52,500 bases of DNA from contig NZ_JADLJL010000015.1 in assembly GCF_015680235.1 (NCBI RefSeq), positions 1 through 52,500 on the forward strand. The letters are read 5' to 3'. Origin of the DNA: Pseudomonas guariconensis. GTDB lineage: Bacteria; Pseudomonadota; Gammaproteobacteria; Pseudomonadales; Pseudomonadaceae. Within the stretch, counting starts at the first letter, position 1; the number at the start of each line of letters is the position of its first letter. Positions 46,430 through 52,500 of the stretch are shown here, piece after piece. The translations under genes and the position numbers were made by a program. The notes below the pieces were generated by a model. That model did not search any database. It was given only the letters and a program-made list of their open reading frames with translations, and was not told the DNA's origin.

Positions 46430-48072
46430 CGGCTCGAAGCATCGCGTGAGGTGTTGGGTGCGGCGGCTGGCCGGGTATACCAGAGCCAGAAACTGCGTAT
46501 GAGGATCCAGATCATGGTCGCCACGGCAATGGCACCGATCAGCATGAAGACATCGTTGTAGGCCAGGATATTGGCCTCACGGGTGGCTGCGTTGGCCAGC
46601 AGGCGCGTGCCGACTTCGTTGCGCAAGCCGGGGTCGGCGATCACCCCCGCATAGCCGGCGCCACCACTTTGGACCCGGGCGTTGACCAGCGGTTCGAGGT
46701 AGCTCAAGTGGTCGACGAGGTGGCTGGAGTGAAACTTCTCCCGCGCCGTCTGGAACGTACCCAGCAGGGCCGCGCCGATCAGGCCGCCCAGGTTGTTGCA
46801 GATCCCGAACATCACCGAGAAGCTCACCAGGTTGCGCGGGTTGGTACGCACGTGGCTGATGCCCAGGGCCATGGACGGGCCGAGGAAGAAGGTGCTACCG
46901 AAGGCCAGCATGAATTGGCTGAGGTACATCTGCTGCGGGCGGGTGAGGTTGGTCGAGCTGCTGTCCATGAACGCCCCGGCGGCCATGGCGGCCAGCGAGA
47001 TGAACAATGGCGTGACCAGGTGCGCCGGGTTGATGGTCAAGGCGCTGGTGAGCAGCCCCGTGGCCGCGCCCAGCAGCATGACCCAGTACAGGCTGCGCAT
47101 CTGTTCGCTGCCCATGTTCAACGCCTGCAGGAAGCCCACCGCACCGGTGGATTGCTCGGAGGTGACCATGCGGATGAGGATTACGCACAAGGCCAAGCGC
47201 ACCACCGCGCCACTGCCCAGCCAACGGGTCATCAGCAACGGGTTGCTGCGGTTGTGTTCGATCGCCAGCCCCGAACACACCAGGGCGATGGAAGCCGCCA
47301 GGGCGACACCGATCCAAGGCGCCTCAAGCCACCAGTCGATGCGCCCCAGGGACAGCACGGCGCAGAGCAGGGCGGTGCCGCTGGCCATCAGCGAGAAGGT
47401 CAGGAAGTCCAGCGGCTCGAAGGTCTTGAAGCGGTCACCCGGCGGGAGCTTGAGCAACAGGACGCAACCCAGCGCGGTCAATGCCAGGCCCAGTTCGAAC
47501 ATGTACAGGCCACGCCATTCGGCGATTTGCAGCAGGTCCTCGGAAAACACCCGAGCCAGCGGCACAGCCAGCTGCGAGGCGCCCAGGCCCAGCACCATGG
47601 CTTTCAGCCGCCATTGCGCCGGGAAGGCCTGGATCATGTAGTACAGCCCCAGAGAACTCAGCGCCGCGCCCACCATACCGTGTGCCGCGCGCACAGCGAT
47701 GGCGGAGTTGAGGTCGTTGACGAACAGATGAGCGAAGGTGACTAGGGCATAGAGCACCAGGAACACTTCGGTGAAGGCGCGCAAACCGAACTGCTGGCGG
47801 AATTTCACCAGCAGCAGGTTCATCGACACGTTCGTCATCACGAAGGCGGCGGGCAGCCAGGCCATTTCCGCACTGGTGGCGCCCAATGCGCCTTGCAGGA
47901 AGGTGAGGTTGGCGGTGACCAGCGCGTTGCCCAGGCCACCAGTGATGGCCACCAGCAGCCCGACCAGGCCATAGGCCAGGCGTGTGGCAGGGGCATGCAG
48001 GGGGGTGGAAGGGGAACCAGGAAGGCTGGGCTTTTCGTGAGGGAGCCACTGACGCGGCGCGTATTTGTCCAT
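46426..48072 (-). CDS. MFS drug exporter, DHA2/EmrB-like
   Basis: A 548-residue major facilitator with about 14 helices, the DHA2 layout of EmrB pumps, which move hydrophobic drugs or fatty-acid-like compounds with proton exchange. Helix 1 starts YGLVGLLVAITGGLGNALV and the segment ATSAEMAWLPAAFVMTNVSM fits the loop to helix 2. The order is exporter first and adaptor second, the reverse of emrAB. The start at 48072 has CAGGA upstream; a frame open to 48309 crosses a hairpin and REP remnant and is rejected. A T-tailed stem sits 28 bases upstream of the ATG. Confidence 0.9.
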   Translation of the reverse strand: MDKYAPRQWLPHEKPSLPGSPSTPLHAPATRLAYGLVGLLVAITGGLGNALVTANLTFLQGALGATSAEMAWLPAAFVMTNVSMNLLLVKFRQQFGLRAFTEVFLVLYALVTFAHLFVNDLNSAIAVRAAHGMVGAALSSLGLYYMIQAFPAQWRLKAMVLGLGASQLAVPLARVFSEDLLQIAEWRGLYMFELGLALTALGCVLLLKLPPGDRFKTFEPLDFLTFSLMASGTALLCAVLSLGRIDWWLEAPWIGVALAASIALVCSGLAIEHNRSNPLLMTRWLGSGAVVRLALCVILIRMVTSEQSTGAVGFLQALNMGSEQMRSLYWVMLLGAATGLLTSALTINPAHLVTPLFISLAAMAAGAFMDSSSTNLTRPQQMYLSQFMLAFGSTFFLGPSMALGISHVRTNPRNLVSFSVMFGICNNLGGLIGAALLGTFQTAREKFHSSHLVDHLSYLEPLVNARVQSGGAGYAGVIADPGLRNEVGTRLLANAATREANILAYNDVFMLIGAIAVATMIWILIRSFWLWYTRPAAAPNTSRDASSR

Positions 48073-48099
48073 TCCTGATACAGCCCTGGGTTCGCGTGG

Positions 48100-48121
48100 A
48101 AAAAACTCTACGCGAGTAGAG
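48100..48121 (-). promoter_or_regulatory. Terminator-like leader stem or operator before the efflux operon
   Basis: On the minus strand CTCTAC-TCGC-GTAGAG is followed directly by TTTTTT, ending 28 bases before the exporter ATG. It has the form of an intrinsic terminator in a leader, or the dyad may be a repressor operator. Confidence 0.45.
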
Positions 48122-48198
48122 AAGGGGTTGGAATACCTGTGTTTGAACCAAACGAGCCCCGCTCCAAAAAAGCACACCATCCGTTTGCACGGCCCCAA

Positions 48199-48220
48199 GG
48201 AGCGGGCTTGCCCCGCGATC
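48199..48220. repeat. Decayed REP-type unit
   Basis: GGAGCGGGCTTGCCCCGCGAT matches the core of the intact units at 41402 and 255 but lacks the flanking CTGTG tail. Confidence 0.55.
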
Positions 48221-48408
48221 AAGGGCGAAGCCCTTGCCAGGCGGTGGCGATGGCAGGGCCGGCGCAATCGTGGGACAAGTCCCCGCAAGCGAGCCCCTAA
48301 CAGGTTCATTTACGGTCTACCCACACATTCGGGGTATGTTCCAAGCCGCCGAATCTTCCGATAGTAACGCCACCGGCTCATCCCGAGCAGTCACACGATG
48401 GAGTTGCT

Positions 48409-49512
48409 ATGGGCAAGGCACTGAAGGTGATTGGCAGTCTGTTGTTGGCATCCTGCGCCAGCGCCACGCAGGCAGTGGAGGCAGATGCGAGCAACACGCT
48501 GCGGCTGTACAACTGGACCGACTATATCGGCAAGACCACCCTGGCGGACTTCGAGAAGGCCACTGGCATCAAGGTGATCTACGACACCTTCGACGGCTAC
48601 GAAACCGTGCAGACCAAGCTGCTGACCGGGCGCTCCGGCTACGACCTGGTCATGCTCAACGCCTCCCTGGTGCCGCCGCTGATCCAGGCCGGGGTGTTCC
48701 AGCCATTGGACAAGGGCCAGTTGCCCAGCTGGCACAACCTGGACGCCAAGGTGGTCGGTGAGCTGCAAGGCTATGACCCGGGCCTGAAGTACTCGGCGCC
48801 CTATACCTGGGGCAGCTCGGGCGTGACCTACAACGTCGACAAGATCAAGGCCCGCATGCCCGACGCCCCCATCGGCTCGCTGGCGATGCTGTTCGACCCC
48901 AAGGTCGTCTCGCGCTTCGCCGACTGCGGCGTCACGTTGATGGATGCGCCCAGCGAGGTGATCCCGTTGGCCCTGCAGTACCTGGGCAAGGACCCGCACA
49001 GCGCCGCGCCCGCCGACCTGAAGGCGGCCGAAAACCTGCTTCTGGGTATCCGCCCCTATGTGAAGAAGTTCGACTCGGTCAACTACCTCACCAGCCTGCC
49101 CAACGGCGATACCTGCCTGGCCCTGACCTGGTCCGGCGACTACGCCACCGCCCAGGCCCGCGCCGAGGAGGCGAAGAAGGACATCACGCTGGACTTCTTC
49201 ATTCCCAAGGAGGGCTCGCTGATCTGGTTCGACAACTTCTACCTGCCCAAGGATGCGCCCCATGCAGCGAACGCGCACCGCTTCATCGAATTCCTGCTGC
49301 AACCACAGACCATGGCCAAGGTGACCAATTACATCCACTACGCCAACAGCAATGCCGCCGCCACGCCCTTGGTGCAGGCGGACATCCGCGCCAACCCGGC
49401 GATCTACCCCGACGACGCCACCCGTAGCCGCCTGTTCGCCCAGAAGACCCAGGCGCCTCGGGACATGCGGGCCATCACCCGGGTGTGGAGCACCGTCAAG
49501 ACCGGTCTGTGA
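48409..49512 (+). CDS. Polyamine ABC transporter periplasmic binding protein (PotF-like)
   Basis: A 367-residue solute-binding protein with a signal peptide of about 23 residues (GSLLLASCASATQAVEA). The mature start [20 protein letters not shown] and YTWGSSGVTYNVDKIK are near-copies of the corresponding segments of the paralogue at 33016, so both bind polyamines. Transporter permease and ATPase genes are not adjacent. It is followed after 38 bp by the polyamine aminotransferase gene, suggesting co-transcription. Confidence 0.88.
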   Translation: MGKALKVIGSLLLASCASATQAVEADASNTLRLYNWTDYIGKTTLADFEKATGIKVIYDTFDGYETVQTKLLTGRSGYDLVMLNASLVPPLIQAGVFQPLDKGQLPSWHNLDAKVVGELQGYDPGLKYSAPYTWGSSGVTYNVDKIKARMPDAPIGSLAMLFDPKVVSRFADCGVTLMDAPSEVIPLALQYLGKDPHSAAPADLKAAENLLLGIRPYVKKFDSVNYLTSLPNGDTCLALTWSGDYATAQARAEEAKKDITLDFFIPKEGSLIWFDNFYLPKDAPHAANAHRFIEFLLQPQTMAKVTNYIHYANSNAAATPLVQADIRANPAIYPDDATRSRLFAQKTQAPRDMRAITRVWSTVKTGL

Positions 49513-49550
49513 ACTGACTCCCTATCATTTTTCCCGCAAGGAGCTGCCCC

Positions 49551-50969
49551 ATGGCCACGCCAAGCCAAGCAGTCGCTTCGACATTCGCCCATGACCCACT
49601 GGTAGAGGCCGACAAGGCCCACTACATGCACGGCTACCACATGTTCGATGAGCATCGCGAACAGGGCGCATTGAACATCGTCGCCGGGGAGGGCGCCTAT
49701 ATCCGTGACGCCCAAGGCAACCGTTTCCTGGACGCCGTGGGTGGTATGTGGTGCACCAACATCGGCCTGGGCCGAGAGGAAATGGCCCAGGCCATCGCCG
49801 ACCAGGTGCGCAAGCTGGCGTATTCCAACCCCTTCTCCGACATGGCCAACGACGTGGCCATCGAGCTGTGTCAGAAGCTTGCGCAGCTGGCACCGGGGGA
49901 CCTGGACCACGTGTTCCTCACCACCGGCGGCTCCACCGCCGTGGACACCGCCTACCGGCTGATCCAGTATTACCAGAACTGCCGAGGCAAGCCGCACAAG
50001 AAGCACATCATCGCCCGCTTCAACGCCTACCACGGCTCGACCACGCTGACCATGTCGATCGGTAACAAGGCAGCCGACCGGGTGCCGGAATTCGACTACT
50101 CGCACCCGTTGATCCACCACATTTCCAACCCCAACCCGTACCGTGCTCCAGACGGCATGGACGAGGCCGAATTCCTCGACTTCCTGGTGGCCGAGTTCGA
50201 GGACAAGATCCTGTCGCTGGGCGCGGACAACGTGGCGGCGTTCTTCGCCGAGCCGATCATGGGCTCGGGCGGGGTGATCATCCCGCCCAAGGGTTACTTC
50301 CTGCGCATGTGGCAGCTGTGCCAGACCTACGACATCCTGTTCGTCGCCGACGAAGTGGTGACCTCGTTCGGGCGCCTGGGCACGTTCTTCGCCAGCGAGG
50401 AACTGTTCGGCGTGCAACCGGACATCATCACCACCGCGAAGGGCCTGACCTCGGCCTATCTGCCATTGGGCGCGTGCATCTTCTCCGGGCGGATCTGGCA
50501 GGTGATCGCCGAGCCGGGCAAGGGGCGCTGCTTCACCCATGGCTTCACCTACAGCGGCCACCCGGTGTGCTGCACTGCGGCGTTGAAGAACATCGAGATC
50601 ATCGAGCGGGAGAACCTGCTGGCCCATGTGAACGAGGTGGGCGCGTATCTGGAGCAACGCCTGGGCAGCCTACGCGAATTGCCGCTGGTGGGTGACGTGC
50701 GCTGCATGAAGCTGATGGCCTGCGTCGAGTTCGTCGCCGACAAGGCCAGCAAGGCGTTGTTCGACGATGCGGTGAACATCGGCGAGCGTATCCATCGAAA
50801 GGCCCAGGCGAAGGGGCTGCTGGTGAGGCCGATCATGCACCTGAATGTGATGTCGCCGCCGCTGGTGATCACCCACGCCCAGGTCGACGAGATCGTCCAG
50901 ACCCTGCGCCAGTGCATCCTCGAAACCGCCCATGAGCTGCGCGCCGAAGGGTTGTACCACGGTCGATGA
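49551..50969 (+). CDS. spuC: Polyamine:pyruvate aminotransferase (SpuC-like, class III)
   Basis: A 472-residue PLP-dependent transaminase. Subgroup III signatures are clear: GGMWCTNIGLG near the N terminus, TTGGSTAVDTAYRL for phosphate binding, FVADEVVTSFGRLG with the cofactor-nitrogen aspartate, and the Schiff-base lysine in ITTAKGLTSAYLP. Its neighbours (polyamine-binding protein upstream) support putrescine, cadaverine or spermidine as amino donor with pyruvate as acceptor. AAGGAG precedes the ATG. It offers a transamination route parallel to the gamma-glutamyl route at 31.7-35.6 kb. Confidence 0.88.
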   Translation: MATPSQAVASTFAHDPLVEADKAHYMHGYHMFDEHREQGALNIVAGEGAYIRDAQGNRFLDAVGGMWCTNIGLGREEMAQAIADQVRKLAYSNPFSDMANDVAIELCQKLAQLAPGDLDHVFLTTGGSTAVDTAYRLIQYYQNCRGKPHKKHIIARFNAYHGSTTLTMSIGNKAADRVPEFDYSHPLIHHISNPNPYRAPDGMDEAEFLDFLVAEFEDKILSLGADNVAAFFAEPIMGSGGVIIPPKGYFLRMWQLCQTYDILFVADEVVTSFGRLGTFFASEELFGVQPDIITTAKGLTSAYLPLGACIFSGRIWQVIAEPGKGRCFTHGFTYSGHPVCCTAALKNIEIIERENLLAHVNEVGAYLEQRLGSLRELPLVGDVRCMKLMACVEFVADKASKALFDDAVNIGERIHRKAQAKGLLVRPIMHLNVMSPPLVITHAQVDEIVQTLRQCILETAHELRAEGLYHGR

Positions 50970-51022
50970 GCCACTTGAAACAGGCTGTGCGCGTCCATGC
51001 TCGGCAGGCTAGACTGCCGGGC

Positions 51023-51844
51023 ATGACCCAGCCCACCCTCGATACCCCCGTCACCCTGAGCTTCGGTGCCTTGCAGCAATGGCACGCGGCCCTGCAACAG
51101 GCGTTCGCCCACAGCGCCAGCCCCGACGGCCTGGCGCACCTGGCTGCAGCCATCGCTGGGCTGGTGTCGGCGGAGTCGATGATGATCAGCCTCGAGTGCC
51201 GGGGCCGGGCGCCGCGGCTGCTCTACCAGCACGGTATTCCCGAATGCCACCGCGACGCCGTGCTCAACCGCTACTTCGCAGCGGGCTACCTGCTGGACCC
51301 GTTCTGCCTGGCAGTGGAGAACGGTTTGGCCGAGGGGTTCTATCACCTTCAGGACATCGCACCGGACAACTTCTTCGACAGCGACTACTACAAGGCCTAT
51401 TACCTGGGCACCGGTTGCAGCGAAGACAGCTACTTCATCGCCGACATCGCCGAGGACCGCAAGATTTCCCTGAGCCTGTTCCAAGGCCGCAGTGGTACAC
51501 GGCTCAGTGCAGGGCAGGTGGACTTGCTGCGGGCGGTCGAGCCGATGGTACGCGAGCTGCTGGCCCGCTATGCCCGCCATCACCTGATGGAGACACCGGG
51601 CCCGGCAGAGCCGGCGGGGTTGCAGGCGGCCTTCGACAGTTTTGGTTGTCGGGTGCTCACCGACCGCGAGCGCGAGGTGGCGCACATGATCCTGCGTGGG
51701 CATTCGGTGAAGTCCACGGCCATCGAGCTTGGCATCTCGCCGGAGACGGTACGCATGCACCGCAAGAACCTTTACTTAAAGCTTGGGATCAACTCGCAGT
51801 CCGAGTTGTTTGCCCGCTTCATCGATTGGTTGAGGCAGGGGTAG
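51023..51844 (+). CDS. LuxR family transcriptional regulator
   Basis: A 273-residue regulator. The C-terminal LuxR helix-turn-helix spans about 208-268 (LTDREREVAHMILRGHSVKS, then GISPETVRMHRKNLYLKLGI). The N-terminal 190 residues are of unknown ligand and lack clear autoinducer-binding residues. The ATG at 51023 is used; an alternative ATG at 50966 overlaps the spuC stop as ATGA and would add 19 residues. Neither has a good ribosome-binding sequence. It likely regulates the upstream polyamine pair. Confidence 0.8.
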   Translation: MTQPTLDTPVTLSFGALQQWHAALQQAFAHSASPDGLAHLAAAIAGLVSAESMMISLECRGRAPRLLYQHGIPECHRDAVLNRYFAAGYLLDPFCLAVENGLAEGFYHLQDIAPDNFFDSDYYKAYYLGTGCSEDSYFIADIAEDRKISLSLFQGRSGTRLSAGQVDLLRAVEPMVRELLARYARHHLMETPGPAEPAGLQAAFDSFGCRVLTDREREVAHMILRGHSVKSTAIELGISPETVRMHRKNLYLKLGINSQSELFARFIDWLRQG

Positions 51845-52169
51845 GGGCGGGCGAAAGGTTGCGTTGCCGGTGCGGGCCCAATCGCCGGCAAGCCGGCTCC
51901 CACAAAAATGCCGGTCAGTTAAGCAACTGGGGCCGCTAGGCGCCCCATCGCGGCGCAAGGCCGCTCCTACAGGAAACCCGCCATTGGCCAGGTTTGCATG
52001 ATCCTGTAGGAGCGGCCTTGTGCCGCGATGGGCTGCATAGCAGCCCCAATTACATGTCCCAAATAGATTAACTGGCCGGCATTAGGGCGCGGGCTTGCCC
52101 GCGATTGGCCGGGCGTGGGGTGAGGGTGTCGGCTAGGGCTTTGCCCTTGATCGCGGCGCAAGGCCGTTC
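51845..52169. other. Intergenic REP-rich region
   Basis: No gene is seen in these 325 bases. At least five REP-type units in both orientations occupy most of it, between the LuxR gene and the convergent cytochrome gene. Confidence 0.7.
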
Positions 52170-52174
52170 CTACA
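51879..52174. repeat. Dense REP cluster of at least five units
   Basis: Units lie at 51879-51904 (ATCGCCGGCAAGCCGGCTC class), 51929-51973 (GGGGCCGC...GCGCCCC stem plus GCGGCGCAAGGCCGC), 52002-52047 (the same class inverted, ending in a GGGCTGC...GCAGCCC stem), 52088-52111 (GCGGGCTTGCCCGCGATTGG class) and 52147-52174 (GCGGCGCAAGGCCGTTCCTA). Units two and three face each other. The last one overlaps the stop of the cytochrome gene. Confidence 0.85.
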
Positions 52175-52500
52175 AGTTGTGAGAAGGTACTTGGGAAGAC
52201 ATCGTGGGGGTTTGCACCCGCCGGGTTTCCTCCTCCAGATAGGCCAACAGCGCCGCGACCTCGGTATCGCCCAAGCGCAGGTTAGGCATGGCCAGGCCTT
52301 TGTATTGGGCGTACAGCAGCATGGCCAACGGGTCTTTTTCGGCGAGCATGCGGTCGGGTTCCTTGAGCCAGCGCACCAGCCAGCGAGCATCGCGTTGCCG
52401 GGTCACTCCCAGCAGGTCCGGGCCGATGCCGCCCGAGGCGCTGGGGCCGGCATCGCCCAGGCTGTGGCACGACGAGCAGCGGGTCCTGAAGATCTGCTCG
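52170..52500 (-). CDS. c-type cytochrome domain protein (partial, 5' end outside window)
   Basis: Only the C-terminal 109 residues are inside the window. They show a heme-binding motif CSSCH near the edge, GIGPDLLGVTRQRDARWLVR with the typical class I cytochrome c spacing, and AMPNLRL supplying the methionine axial ligand, then a helix (EVAALLAYLEEET). This layout resembles the cytochrome domain fused at the end of SCO1/SenC-like proteins in pseudomonads, but the upstream part cannot be seen. The stop codon overlaps the last REP unit. Confidence 0.8.
   Translation of the reverse strand, partial: EQIFRTRCSSCHSLGDAGPSASGGIGPDLLGVTRQRDARWLVRWLKEPDRMLAEKDPLAMLLYAQYKGLAMPNLRLGDTEVAALLAYLEEETRRVQTPTMSSQVPSHNL

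Larger units (their letters stand above)
48073..48408. other. Divergent control region of efflux pair and polyamine-binding gene
   Basis: No gene is seen. The region holds a terminator-like stem near the efflux start (48100-48121), decayed REP units (about 48199-48220 and 48269-48290), the hairpin CAAGGGC-GAA-GCCCTTG at 48220-48236, and the ribosome-binding GGAG before 48409. Confidence 0.55.

Noticed and set aside
46426..48309. Longer start for the MFS exporter
   Set aside because: The extension runs through a T-tailed stem and REP remnant; CAGGA and the DHA2 N terminus support the start at 48072.

Overview
The window is high-GC bacterial chromosome with the gene repertoire of a fluorescent Pseudomonas, most likely of the P. 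putida group. The grounds are the dense short palindromic REP-type repeats ending in CTCCTACA or CTCCCACA, the gamma-glutamylation polyamine genes, a PagL matching the Pseudomonas enzyme residue for residue at its catalytic positions, and a FleQ-type box. No tRNA, rRNA, CRISPR array, transposase or phage gene was found. Species assignment is inference.

Left part (1-7.4 kb): an iron-type alcohol dehydrogenase, an uncharacterised protein with a possible zinc motif, a VOC/PhnB-like protein behind a LexA-like dyad, a GapN-type aldehyde dehydrogenase lacking the usual general-base glutamate, and a CHASE-GGDEF-EAL cyclic-di-GMP enzyme.

Centre (7.5-24.7 kb): a compact, translationally coupled 15-gene exopolysaccharide operon on the minus strand. 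In transcription order it encodes UDP-glucose dehydrogenase, UDP-glucuronate epimerase, an initiating sugar-phosphate transferase, a degenerate BY-kinase-like ATPase, Wza-like exporter, Wzz/GumC-like co-polymerase, GT4, a Wzy-like polymerase, two GT2 enzymes, a NodB deacetylase, a Wzx flippase, a glycosidase-like secreted protein, a CelD-type acyltransferase and a YdjC/ChbG deacetylase. This is a complete Wzx/Wzy pathway predicted to make a uronic-acid-containing, partly deacetylated polymer. It is not alginate, Psl, Pel or cellulose by gene content. A near-consensus FleQ box lies upstream of the operon.

Right-centre (25-41 kb): a LysR regulator divergent from an L-serine dehydratase and serine permease; a PhoD-like phosphatase; a DUF3313 lipoprotein; and a putrescine block (gamma-glutamylputrescine synthetase, binding protein, gamma-glutamylputrescine oxidase, with a divergent AraC regulator, then a succinate-semialdehyde dehydrogenase with a divergent LysR regulator). 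A secreted protein, a PhyH dioxygenase and lipid A deacylase PagL follow.

Right end (41-52.5 kb): a tandem universal stress protein, a HisN-type phosphatase, a lipoprotein, an AEC transporter, an EmrB/EmrA-like efflux pair, a second polyamine pair (binding protein plus SpuC-type aminotransferase) with a LuxR-type regulator, a dense REP cluster, and the 3' end of a c-type cytochrome gene cut by the window edge.
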